This document shows positions 34,368-42,800 of a stretch of DNA of 64,000 bases, one piece after another (within the stretch, counting starts at the first letter, position 1; the number at the start of each line of letters is the position of its first letter). The notes beneath the pieces are model-generated. The model was not told the origin of the DNA, did no database searches, and saw nothing but the letters and a program-made list of their open reading frames with translations. Position numbers and translations under genes: made by a program. Source of the DNA: Streptomyces barringtoniae (GTDB taxonomy: Bacteria > Actinomycetota > Actinomycetes > Streptomycetales > Streptomycetaceae); assembly GCF_020819595.1 (NCBI RefSeq), contig NZ_JAJHNP010000007.1, positions 310,001 to 374,000 on the forward strand, given 5' to 3'.

Positions 34368-35164
34368 GCGCCCTCCTTCGCGGTGCGAGCGGCGTGCGCG
34401 GACCGTGAGTCACCGGCGACCGGTGCCGGCTCCACGACGATCATCCGCAGCGGAGTGGGGTTGAAGTCGTTGCACGGGTTGTTCATCTGCGGGCAGTTGG
34501 ACACCATCACCAGCACATCCGTCTCGGCGCGCACCGCAACCCGACGGCCCGGCGCCGACATGCCGTCCACGATGCCCAGTGCGCCGTCCGCCTCGACGGG
34601 CACGTTCATGAACCAGTTGAGGTTGGAGACGATGTCCCGCACCCCGAGGCCACGCCGGCCGGCCTCGGCGAGGAAGTTCTCACGGCAGCCGTGCTGGAAC
34701 ATCACATGATGGCCGTAGCGCAGGGTGTTGGACTCCTTGCCGCACGCGCCGCCGATGGTGTCCTGGCGGTCGACCTCGTTGGCGACGACGGTCATCAACG
34801 GGCGGCCCTCGCTGCTGCGCAGCACGGTGCCGGTGCGCACATAGGCGTTGCCCTGCCAGGCCAGGGTGTCGGGGACGCTGTAGCGCTCCTCGGGATCGTC
34901 GGCGTCGTAGAGCAGACAGTCGGCCGACTGGTTGCCGCCGACGTCGACGATCGTCAGGACGTGCCCCGTCCGCACCACCGCCGACCAGGGCGCGTTGGGG
35001 GCCACCGTCTCGTCCAGGACGACGGCGCCCTCGACCAGGCTCGCACCCCAGTCCAGGGGAGAGCCCTCCGCGTACACGGCGCCAACGGGGACGGTGGAGG
35101 CGACTGTGCCGCCGGCGGCGGTCGGGTAGTTGACGGGCCTGGTCTCGGTCCGCGTGCTCGCCAT
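34364..35164 (-). CDS. Urea amidolyase-associated protein 2 / carboxyguanidine deiminase subunit (DUF1989)
   Basis: 266-aa DUF1989 protein, UAAP2. Conserved blocks: GHVLTIVDVGGNQSADCLLYDADDPEERYSV, GSACGKESN-like IGGACGKESNTLRYGHHVMF, LNWFMNVPVEADG and NCPQMNNPCNDFNPTPLRM, with Cys/His residues suited to zinc binding. In guanidine degraders the two DUF1989 proteins form carboxyguanidine deiminase (CgdAB), which turns carboxyguanidine into allophanate. ATG 35164 lies one base from the UAAP1 stop; the 3' end overlaps the carboxylase start. Confidence 0.92.
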   Translation of the reverse strand: MASTRTETRPVNYPTAAGGTVASTVPVGAVYAEGSPLDWGASLVEGAVVLDETVAPNAPWSAVVRTGHVLTIVDVGGNQSADCLLYDADDPEERYSVPDTLAWQGNAYVRTGTVLRSSEGRPLMTVVANEVDRQDTIGGACGKESNTLRYGHHVMFQHGCRENFLAEAGRRGLGVRDIVSNLNWFMNVPVEADGALGIVDGMSAPGRRVAVRAETDVLVMVSNCPQMNNPCNDFNPTPLRMIVVEPAPVAGDSRSAHAARTAKEGA

Positions 35165-35165
35165 G

Positions 35166-36077
35166 TCACAGCCCCCGGGCTTCGCAGTAGTCGATGGTGT
35201 TGAGGTAGGCCCGGTGCAGTTCCGGAGTGGCGGTGAACCGCGGCTCGCCAGGTCCGGTCGGGGCACCGCGCCAGGCGTGCACCCGCAGTGGGCCGACCAC
35301 ATAGCCGGGACGAGGGTCCAGCGGATGGGCGACATTGGCGACCAGCACCAGCAGGGGCATCTCCGCCACGAGTTCGACATGCGTGCCCGCCCCCGCGCTG
35401 CCCTGCCAGGCCAGGGTGCCGTCCGGCTCGACGCGCACGCCCTGGAAGAAGGAGAGACTGGGCGGCAGGTCGCGCCGGCTCAGACCGTGCTTGGCGGCCG
35501 CCTTGAGGAAGAGCCCGCGGCCGGACGGCGACGGCCCCTCGGGGCGGGCGTCACCGTACTTGCGCTCGTTCCAGGCGTCGGTGGTGGTGCCGCAGAAGGC
35601 GTCGTGCCGGCCGGAGGAGTCACCGCTGACCACGGCCAGGACCCGGCCGTCGCCGGAGAGCAGCGGATGGTCCTGGCTCGGATACGCCTGCCACGGCACC
35701 TTCTGGGTGTCGGCGACGTTGAGCCGCTCCACCGGCTCCAGAGCGTTGAAGAGCAGCAGGTGGGCGCAGGCGTCACCGCTCGGGTCGTCGAAGCGCAGCC
35801 GCGTACCGCGGGCGAGGACCTTGTGCGTGTAGCCGCCGGGTGCCACCGTCTCCGCCCACACCAGGGCGGCCGCGTCCACCCCCGGCGGGCAGTACGGGCT
35901 GTCCGACGCCGGAAGGTACGGCATCCACGCGCCGGCCTGCCCGCCCTGGGCGCGGGCGTCGTCGCGGGCGCTTCGGACGCTGTCGGTCAGGTGCAGATCA
36001 CGGGCGCGGGCGGGAGCCTGCCTGGTCGGGTAGCGGCCGTGCTGCGGTACGGCCGTCGAGCTCTCGGCGGTGGTCAT
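35166..36077 (-). CDS. Urea amidolyase-associated protein 1 / carboxyguanidine deiminase subunit (DUF1989)
   Basis: 303-aa DUF1989 protein, UAAP1, partner of the next gene. ATG 36077 has GGGAC about 5 nt upstream. Blocks: APGGYTHKVLARGTRLRFDDPSGDACAHLLLFNALEPVERLNVADTQKV, GRHDAFCGTTTDAWNERKYGD, FLKAAAKHGLSRRDLPPSLSFFQGVRVEPDGTL and MPLLVLVANVAHPLDPRPGYVVGPLRVHAW. This is the longer of the paired subunits. Together with UAAP2, carboxylase and allophanate hydrolase it makes a complete guanidine-to-ammonia route; the alternative is an accessory role in urea breakdown. Confidence 0.92.
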   Translation of the reverse strand: MTTAESSTAVPQHGRYPTRQAPARARDLHLTDSVRSARDDARAQGGQAGAWMPYLPASDSPYCPPGVDAAALVWAETVAPGGYTHKVLARGTRLRFDDPSGDACAHLLLFNALEPVERLNVADTQKVPWQAYPSQDHPLLSGDGRVLAVVSGDSSGRHDAFCGTTTDAWNERKYGDARPEGPSPSGRGLFLKAAAKHGLSRRDLPPSLSFFQGVRVEPDGTLAWQGSAGAGTHVELVAEMPLLVLVANVAHPLDPRPGYVVGPLRVHAWRGAPTGPGEPRFTATPELHRAYLNTIDYCEARGL

Positions 36078-36139
36078 GGATGTCCCGTCGTCCCTTCGTC
36101 GGTACGTCATCGATGCGTCCCCTCGCGTCACACGGGCCC

Positions 36140-37744
36140 TCAGGCGGGCTCGGCGACGGCCTGGGCGTCCAGGGGCGGCTCGGTGTGCGTGTGCGGTACG
36201 TGCCTCAGCTCGATACGGCGGTGCAGTCGGCGGGGGAGGAAGTATCCGGCACCGGCGGCGAGGCTGAGCCCGATGAACAGCGGGGCGCTCCACCGCAGCC
36301 ACCACGTGCCGCCGGTGAGGTCGTAGATCTCCGCACGGGGCCAGATCAGATTGACCGTCATGCCGGCCTGGTAGAGCACGGCGAGCATGTTGACCGCCAC
36401 TCCCCACCGGCCCAGCGAGAACAGGGGCCGGCCGGTCTCGTCGACGCCCGTCGGCAGCCCGCCGCTGCCCCTTCGCCAGATCCGGGTGACCAGCAGGGGC
36501 ACCGTCACGCCCAGATAGGCCAGGTACAGCAGGGCGATGCAGAGACTGGACAGGGCGGTGAAGATCGCCGACTGGCGGATGTTGACCACGAGCGCGATCG
36601 CGGCGCCGACGCCCACCACGATCGACGTGGTGATCGGCGTACCGGTGCGGGCCGATACCTTGCCGAGGCGCCGGTGGAAGGGCAGGGCGCCTTCGCGCGC
36701 CATGGAGTACATCATCCGCGCCCCGGAGGTCTGCACGGCCAGGGTGCAGGCGAACACCGCGACTGCCACGCAGCACAGCAGCAGGCGGCCCAGAACCCCG
36801 CCGAGCCGGTCGGTGAGCACCCAGGACAGACCAGCGGCTGCCAGCTTTCCGTCGGTCAGGCTGCGCGCCGCCATCAGCCCCGACAGGATCAGCAACGCGC
36901 CGCCGACACCCGAGGTGATCAGGGCCCGCAGGATGGTCCGGGGAGTGGTCCGGCGCGGGCTGTGGGTCTCCTCCGCCAGCTCGCCCGCTGAGTCGAAGCC
37001 GACCATCACGTACGCCGCCATCAGTGAGGACGCGAGGAAGGCCCCGAAGTAGCCGCCGTGACCGGCCCAGCCGGTGGGGTGGGCCACCACCCGCGGACCC
37101 CGCTCGGGCAGGAAGAACAGGATCAGCACCAGTGCGAGCACGCCGATGATCTCGACCGTGACGCCGAAGCTGGTGGCGGCGGCCATCTGGCGGATGCCCA
37201 GGATGTTCACCACCGTGGTGATGACCAGCAGGACGCATCCCAGCAGGACCGCGTTCTGCGCCCCGGTCGGGGAGCCCACCGACGGATCGGCGCCCGGACC
37301 GCCGACGATCTGGAACCCGGACCAGATGCCCGGCAGCACCGCCTGTGCCGCGATCGCGGCCGCCGCGACCGTGAGTATCTGCCCGATGATCATGATCCAG
37401 CCGACGAACCAGCCCGTCGTGGTGCCGGCCAGCCGGCTCGACCACTGGTAGATCGCCCCGGATATGGGCCAGCGCGCGGCCAGTTCGGCGAAACACAGTG
37501 CGACGAGCAGTTGGCCCGCGAAGACCAGCGGCCAGGTCCAGAAGAACGCGGCGCCGCCGAGCCCGAAGCCCAGCCCGAACAGCTGGAAGACGGTGGTGAG
37601 GATCGACACGAAGGAGAACCCCGCGGCGAACGACGCGAAGCTGCCTACGCCGCGGCGAAGTTCCTGCTGGTAGCCGAAGAGGGCGTGGTCGGTCGTGCCA
37701 CCGCCGCCAGGGTCCTGTGCAAGGGGGAGTTCGGGCCGGCTCAT
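36140..37744 (-). CDS. APC-family permease, likely guanidine/urea or amino compound uptake
   Basis: 534-aa membrane protein with about 12 helices, first gene of the operon. ATG 37744 follows CGGAGG by 7 nt. The APC signature is clear: GVGSFASFAAGFSFVSILTTVFQLFG (helix 1 unwound region), FAELAARWPISGAIYQWSSRLAGTTTGWFVGWI, and VGFDSAGELAEETHSPRRTTPRTILRAL between helices 6 and 7. Position in front of the degradation genes suggests it imports their substrate. The substrate is inferred from context; amino-acid or GABA permeases look similar. The promoter region carries an inverted repeat, probably the TetR operator. Confidence 0.9.
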   Translation of the reverse strand: MSRPELPLAQDPGGGGTTDHALFGYQQELRRGVGSFASFAAGFSFVSILTTVFQLFGLGFGLGGAAFFWTWPLVFAGQLLVALCFAELAARWPISGAIYQWSSRLAGTTTGWFVGWIMIIGQILTVAAAAIAAQAVLPGIWSGFQIVGGPGADPSVGSPTGAQNAVLLGCVLLVITTVVNILGIRQMAAATSFGVTVEIIGVLALVLILFFLPERGPRVVAHPTGWAGHGGYFGAFLASSLMAAYVMVGFDSAGELAEETHSPRRTTPRTILRALITSGVGGALLILSGLMAARSLTDGKLAAAGLSWVLTDRLGGVLGRLLLCCVAVAVFACTLAVQTSGARMMYSMAREGALPFHRRLGKVSARTGTPITTSIVVGVGAAIALVVNIRQSAIFTALSSLCIALLYLAYLGVTVPLLVTRIWRRGSGGLPTGVDETGRPLFSLGRWGVAVNMLAVLYQAGMTVNLIWPRAEIYDLTGGTWWLRWSAPLFIGLSLAAGAGYFLPRRLHRRIELRHVPHTHTEPPLDAQAVAEPA

Positions 37745-37763
37745 CGCCGCACCTCCGATCGGT

Positions 37764-37791
37764 CGACAGATACCTGTCGCTTGATAGGTAT
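37764..37791 (-). promoter_or_regulatory. TetR-type operator before the guanidine/urea operon
   Basis: ATACCTGTC (37770-37778), 4 bp, GATAGGTAT (37783-37791): 8 of 9 paired positions are complementary. A second, overlapping palindrome CGACAG-N4-CTGTCG covers 37764-37779. It lies 20-47 bp upstream of the permease ATG, where a repressor would block transcription. Confidence 0.6.
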
Positions 37792-37859
37792 TGCGATCGT
37801 CGGCCGGACCGGTCTCACACCCGAGTCCGGGGAGTTAACTTCGTGTATCCGCGGGCCCG

Positions 37860-38290
37860 CCTCGGAGATGACTGCGTGCCGGCACTCTGCGGTGTCCCCA
37901 CAGCGGACCCTCCCGCGCGAGACGCGGGATCGGCTCCGGCGTCTCCGCCGATCTCGGCGGCCGACCGGGGCTCTTGTGTCTGTGGGGGCACTTGCCGACG
38001 ATCAGCTCTCGGTGCCGGCGCAGCAGCGTCGCTGGGGTGACGAAGAAGCTGCTCCAGCTCTGTCTGGGCAGCAGACGCGACAGGGCCGTCAGCAGGGCCC
38101 GGTCGGCCGGTTCCAACCTCGGTTCGCCGAGCAGGCGTTGGAGCACAGCGAGCTGCTGTCGCAGCACCAGCAGTTCGACGTCCTTGGCGGCGTTGCCCGG
38201 CAGCCGCAGGCCCGCGGCTCCAGCGACCCGCGCGTCAGCGGACAGATCCATGACCACCGCATGGATCTCGATCACGCCCCGGTCCATCAC
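37860..38290 (-). pseudogene. Integrase-core transposase fragment
   Basis: AAKDVELLVLRQQLAVLQRLLGEPRLEPADRALLTALSRLLPRQSWSSFFVTPATLLRRHREL is the N-terminal domain of streptomycete integrase-core transposases; a few more blocks (SPGRPPRSAET, RLAREGPLWGHRRV) follow and then the frame is lost. The catalytic domain is absent. Confidence 0.8.
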
Positions 38291-38792
38291 CGTCCCGCAG
38301 AGAAACGTCCTGATCAGGGGCCAAACTCGGGTTATCACGCGGGACAGGCACGCTCGGCCGGCCGGATGCGACGGGGCCCGGCCATTGCCGTTCGGGGCCT
38401 TGCTCCTGAGTGCGGCGCGGGCGAGCCGCCGGTTGTCCGTCCCCGGGCACGGCCGCATGACGGGGACGAAGGCAGCCTCTGCCGGCACCCGCAGGCCTTC
38501 GTCGCATTTGTCCCCGGTGTCTGTCCGGAACGCCGACTCGTATGGCCACGAGGTCAGTGCAGCGGGGCGGTGCTTGCCGGAATGAGCGAATTGGGGTCAC
38601 TGCCCAGACGCAACGCCTGCATGCTGCCCGCTCAGGCGCGCATCCTCGGCGGCGGGTGAGTCTCCCCGTCCGACCGGTGACTGTAGGTGGCCCCGAACAC
38701 CTGGCACCTCGCCGGCCTGCAGCGCCGGCTCGGGCCGCCGGCGTGGGCGACCCGGCTGAGGCGACGACCCTCGTGACGGTCGACGCCGACCA
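38291..38792. other. Intergenic, no supported gene
   Basis: About 500 bases between two relics with no gene or motif recognised. Confidence 0.4.
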
Positions 38793-39145
38793 ACGACGAC
38801 CTACAGCGGCACATCGGCGTCATCTTCCGGGACTTCATCCGCTACGAGATGTCCGTCCGCGACAACATCGGCTTCGGCCGCATCGAGGCGATGGACGACG
38901 ACGAGCGCATCCGGGCCGCAGCCGTAGCCGGAGGAGTCGACACCGTGGTGTCCGCCCTTCCGGACCGGTACGACACCATGCTCGGCCGGCACTTCGAGGA
39001 GGGCCGGCAACTGTCGGGCGGTCAAGGGCAGAAGGTGGCTCTGAGCCGGGCCTTCATGAGGAGGGCCCCGGTGGTCGTGCTCGACGAACCCACGTCGGCC
39101 ATCGACGCGTAGGCCGAGTCCGAGATCTTCGACCGCTTCACGTGG
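38793..39145 (+). pseudogene. ABC exporter ATP-binding domain fragment with in-frame stop
   Basis: Begins in mid-domain (DLQRHIGVIFRDFIRYEMSVRDNIGFG, the Q-loop region with Gln changed to Arg). LSGGQGQKVALSRAF (ABC signature) and VVVLDEPTSAIDA (Walker B, D-loop) follow. A TAG at 39110-39112 interrupts the frame, which continues as AESEIFDRF. No Walker A or membrane domain. A relic of a type B ABC exporter. Confidence 0.85.
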
Positions 39146-39480
39146 CCGGTGAGGCGGACCAGCAGGGCGGGCAGATGCGGCAGAACGTGGTCTTCGCGCA
39201 GGTAGGCGTTGCGGGTACGGCCGGGTTCGGGGCGTATAGCGCTGGTGTGGCCGTGGCGGCACGGGTAGCCGGGACGGTGGTGGGTCCAGTGGGATTCCAT
39301 GGGTCAGGCCGCAGACGCCGCAACACAGCAGCCCCGCCAGGAGATACGTGCGCCCGTGTACCGTCTCCCCTCGGGCACGGAGGTTCTGGACGCTGCTCCT
39401 CGGCCAAGGAGGCCAGGTCTTCTTCGTGCCCAGTCCGCAGATACTGCGCGGCCGGGTTTGCCACCAGCCCGTCACGGAGG
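39146..39480 (-). pseudogene. Serine recombinase C-terminal (zinc-ribbon) relic
   Basis: Minus-strand frames give GRTYLLAGLLCCGVCG followed, after a frameshift, by MESHWTHHRPGYPCRHGHTSA, NAYLREDHVLPHLPALL. This is the recombinase zinc beta-ribbon of large serine integrases (LLRGLLxCGVCGRRM, YYRC, NVYLREDxVLP). The catalytic resolvase domain is absent. Possibly the last trace of an integrated element. Confidence 0.72.
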
Positions 39481-39625
39481 CCTCGGGTGAGGTGTCGGTC
39501 GTTCAGGTCCAGGCTGCGCGCGGTCCAGGTGCCGAGGTACGCCCGCTCTGCGAAGTCCCGGGATCGGCGAGAGGTGGCCACCCGTAGTTCCACCTGGTCA
39601 GCAAGTGGCGTCGGTCTGACCAGGC

Positions 39626-40129
39626 TCAGGAGGCGGCGGACGTCAGGTACGTCAGGCACAGCCCTCCCTCACAATCAGGCATCTTCTGCAGGGTCCAGCG
39701 GCCGTTGACGGTCGCTGAGGAGAAGTTCGACTCGGCGTCGTCCTGCTCCACCTCGCCCTCCTTCAGGGCGTATCCGGCCTTCGGGAGTTGCTTGTGCAGG
39801 AAGGACAGCGCGGAGTCGAAGCCGCCCCGTACGACTGCGACGACGACGAGCCGGTTACCGGTGCGGTGCTCCACCGAGGTGACGACCGCGCCGTCGGGCA
39901 CCGGCAGGGTGACCGGGAAGTCCTTGGGCAGCGGCAGTGAGGCGGCGGTAGGACAGCCGCCGGACGCGGTGTCGGCCGCCTTCGCGGCAGACGGATCTGC
40001 TCCTTGCCCGGCCGCATACCGCGTCTGTCTCTCGGGCCCGGCGTGCTTGGTCGTCGTCGAGCATCCCGTGACAGTCGCCAGGCTGAGGACTACGCCGCCC
40101 AATGCGGCAGCGGGGAGGAAGGACTTCAC
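39626..40129 (-). CDS. Lipoprotein coupled to the BNR protein
   Basis: 167-aa lipoprotein. GTG 40129 directly follows the TAG of the upstream gene, with no gap, so it is translated by coupling. Signal peptide with lipobox VTGC (Cys23), a short linker, then one domain (about 60-165): PLPKDFPVTLPVPDGAVVTSVEHRTGNRLVVVAVVRGGFDSALSFLHKQLPKAGYAL, with a terminal Cys pair (DCEGGLC). The fold is probably a small alpha/beta sensor or binding domain; not assigned. It may act on the outside of the membrane together with the sialidase-like protein. Confidence 0.85.
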   Translation of the reverse strand: MKSFLPAAALGGVVLSLATVTGCSTTTKHAGPERQTRYAAGQGADPSAAKAADTASGGCPTAASLPLPKDFPVTLPVPDGAVVTSVEHRTGNRLVVVAVVRGGFDSALSFLHKQLPKAGYALKEGEVEQDDAESNFSSATVNGRWTLQKMPDCEGGLCLTYLTSAAS

Positions 40130-41947
40130 CTACTGGCCTCCTTCGGGCTTCTTGCGTGCGCCGTGGACCACGGCGTCGAACGCGCCGTACAGCGTGTTGC
40201 CGGTGGCCTGACGGGCGATGGAGGCCAGTGCGTCGTAGTTCTGGGGCCCGCCGGTAGCGCAGGTGCCGGTGCAGCCGTCGGCGTACGCGGCGAGCACGCG
40301 GCCCTGGGCGTCGAGGGTGACGTCGATGAAGTCCAGAAGATTGCGGTCCTGGCCGCAGGTGGTGCCACTGGTGCAGATCGAGCCCCTCTGCACCGGGTCG
40401 GTGGGCGTGGCGTCGACGGTGACCCACGACTGGCCGCCGTCGTAGGTGGTGGCCACGTACAGGTGCCAGACGCCCTTGAAGCCGGCCGCGTCCTGGTAGT
40501 TGCCGCCGGTCGTGGTGCCCAGGAAGGCGAAGGCGGCGCGGTCGTCGTCGCCTGCGGTCACGGCCGGGAAGACGATGTTCTTGATGCCGAGAGCGGCGCC
40601 GACGTTCTGGTCGTACAGCCACGTCTTGCCCTTGTCGTGGCTGATGGCGATACGCGCAGTGCCGTCGCTGTTCTGGTAGCCCATGTACACCGTCCCGCCG
40701 GCTCCGACCCCCACGCTCGGGTCGGAGTCACCGGGGGTGCTGGAGGGATTCTTGCGGACCGTCCACGTCAGCCCGTTGTCCTCCGAGACGGCCACGGCCT
40801 GGTTGCCGCCGCAGCCCTTGTTGGGCACGTACACCGTGCCGTCCGGCGCGACCTTCACGTGCCCGTGCAGGCCGCCACAGTCCAGCAGCGAGTACATCGG
40901 AACGGCGGGCCCATAGGTGAGACCGCCGTCCCGGCTGACCGCGCAGGAGGCGTCGGCGATGTCCTGCGAGCAGTAGTAGACGGCGTTGGGGTAGGACGTG
41001 AGGGCACCAGGTCCGCCTGGGGTGAAGGGGCCGCCACCGATGGTCTGGTGGTCCACACCGGAGTTGACGCCGGAGCCGCCCGTCGGCGTCCATGTCTCGC
41101 CGTCGTCGTCGGTGTAGCAGGTCAGAGCAGTCTTGCCGGCGAGCTGCGACTCGAAGGTACGGCGGGCGGCAGGGTCGGTGAACAGGATGGGGTCGAGGCT
41201 GGTGGTGCTGCCCAGGGGACAGCCGTTGGCCGCGTGCGCGCTCTTGTCCTGCCAAGTGGCGGTGCCGTCGCCGTCGTAGGTGACCTTGAGCGTCGAGGTG
41301 TACGCCTGGAACATCGCGGCGCCACTCGCGCGGTCCACGCCGATCGAGGGCTCACCGGCGTTGTGCGCGTCCTTGATGCCGTCAGGCGCCGAGGAGTTGG
41401 CGTACGTCGGCGGGACGGCCGTGCTCGGCGGCGGATCGGCCGGGTTGGCGACCAGGCTCGCAACGCCGGTGAACCTGTCACCGAGCGGTGCGTACGGCAC
41501 CACGCGCACGGTGTACGACGCCGTCAGCGCCGGAAGCAGCACGGTCTCGGGGTCGCTGGAGGACGCCGAGGCGGCCACCTCCCGACCGTTCGCGTCGAGG
41601 ACGTAGAGGTCGAAGTCGGCTGCGGTGTCGGGCCACTTGATGTCGATGCGCAGGCTGTGATCAGTGTCGTAGCCGGCAGGTACGGACACCTTCAGGGCAT
41701 AGTCGTCGCAGAGTTGCGGATTCCCGCAGCTGACCGTTCCCGCGGTGCCAGAGATGTTCGGGATGACGAAAGGACCGGCGCTCCACGTGGCCGTGGGCGC
41801 CGTGTCGCTGACCGAGCCCGAGGGCGGAGCGGCGGCGTCTGCCGACACACTCGGCAGAGCACCGGCGACCAGCGCCAGCAACCCCACGGTAATGCGCCAC
41901 CGCGACCGGCTGTTGCGGTGAAGACGTAGCGCGGAGAAGAGAGCCAC
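40130..41947 (-). CDS. Secreted sialidase-like BNR-repeat protein
   Basis: 605-aa exported protein. GTG 41947 is preceded by GGAGG at 5-nt spacing; signal peptide to about residue 38. A first beta domain (about 45-165; DFDLYVLDANGREVAASAS, pre-peptidase C-like) precedes a beta-propeller with BNR/Asp-box repeats: TDDDGETWTPTG, SRDGGLTYGP, SEDNGLTWTVRK, SHDKGKTWLYD, TYDGGQSWVTV. Some Asp-box proteins are sialidases, but the Arg triad and Asp/Tyr/Glu set cannot be assigned by eye, so enzyme activity is open. First gene of a two-gene unit with the lipoprotein. Confidence 0.85.
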   Translation of the reverse strand: MALFSALRLHRNSRSRWRITVGLLALVAGALPSVSADAAAPPSGSVSDTAPTATWSAGPFVIPNISGTAGTVSCGNPQLCDDYALKVSVPAGYDTDHSLRIDIKWPDTAADFDLYVLDANGREVAASASSSDPETVLLPALTASYTVRVVPYAPLGDRFTGVASLVANPADPPPSTAVPPTYANSSAPDGIKDAHNAGEPSIGVDRASGAAMFQAYTSTLKVTYDGDGTATWQDKSAHAANGCPLGSTTSLDPILFTDPAARRTFESQLAGKTALTCYTDDDGETWTPTGGSGVNSGVDHQTIGGGPFTPGGPGALTSYPNAVYYCSQDIADASCAVSRDGGLTYGPAVPMYSLLDCGGLHGHVKVAPDGTVYVPNKGCGGNQAVAVSEDNGLTWTVRKNPSSTPGDSDPSVGVGAGGTVYMGYQNSDGTARIAISHDKGKTWLYDQNVGAALGIKNIVFPAVTAGDDDRAAFAFLGTTTGGNYQDAAGFKGVWHLYVATTYDGGQSWVTVDATPTDPVQRGSICTSGTTCGQDRNLLDFIDVTLDAQGRVLAAYADGCTGTCATGGPQNYDALASIARQATGNTLYGAFDAVVHGARKKPEGGQ

Positions 41948-42084
41948 AAATACCTCCGGGGTTCGTGAGTCGGACGAAGACTGGATGGTGCGTGGCGATA
42001 CTGATCAGGCCTTCGTCTGCTCTACGGGGAGGTAGGCGGCGTCCGTCGCAAGGAATCCGAACTCTTTTCGCCCGGCACACTGCC

Positions 42085-42480
42085 GTGCCGGCACCGCGAC
42101 CTGCTTCGCCGCCGCCACGCCAAGGCCTCCCGCCCCAAACGTCCCAGGCGACCGCGCGCCATACGTTCCGTCAGTGAGTTCGTCGTCCTTGACATCACGG
42201 TCGCCGCATCCACCGTGCGGAACATCCTCAAGGAGCACGGCATCGGCACCGCATCCGAGCACACCTGCACAACCGGCGCTACATTCCTACGCTGTCGAGC
42301 ACAGGCCATCCACGCCGCCGATTTCTTCGCGACCAACACCCTGACCGGGGCGACCTGTACGTCCTCGCGATAATCGAGCAGGCCACCCGGCGTGTGCGGA
42401 TCCCCGGTGCAACCGCGCACCCGACCGCGGCATGGGTCACCCGACTCGCCCGAAAGATGCTCATGGACCTTCAGGACACG
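42085..42480 (+). pseudogene. Integrase-core transposase relic
   Basis: Pieces in different frames: HRDLLRRRHAKASRPKRPGRPR, then [41 protein letters not shown] and [38 protein letters not shown]. These are the middle and start of the rve domain of the same transposase type seen at 27986 and 37860. Multiple frameshifts; dead. Confidence 0.78.
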
Positions 42481-42800
42481 GGCGCCGGCGTGGCACCCTC
42501 GGTGAGCAGGGCAGGTCCCGCGCCGGCCTGGTAGTCGCCGGCCGTGCGACGCAGGACGCCGTCGTCGTCGAACTCCCGCCTCGACAGCCGTAGCGCCACG
42601 GCGGCCCGCTCGGCCAGGGCCACGTCGACCTTCTCGAGTATCTCGTCGAGCTGTGTCCCGACTCACACGCCGGGACGGCACATTGAAGCGAAGATAAGGA
42701 CAACGGTTCGATCTCTGTGCGTGCCAGAGGCTGACACCGGCGTCCTGGTGCGCGGTAACGTGCGCGCTCGGCCTGATCATCGCACTGTCCAGGGACTGTT
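42481..42800. other. Intergenic with a minus-strand coding trace
   Basis: Upstream region of the conservon. On the minus strand from about 42660 to 42486 one frame reads QLDEILEKVDVALAERAAVALRLSRREFDDDGVLRR and [11 protein letters not shown], which looks like real protein but has no start or known family; probably a gene fragment. The conservon promoter should lie between 42670 and 42800. Confidence 0.4.

Noticed and set aside
30762..34709. 1315-codon open frame on the plus strand
   Set aside because: It is the GC-skew shadow of the urea/guanidine carboxylase gene; translation is Gly/Arg/Val-rich without any domain.
37745..37860. ykkC-type guanidine riboswitch before the permease
   Set aside because: The intergenic stretch before the permease is short, has only palindromic DNA elements, and no recognisable ykkC hairpins.
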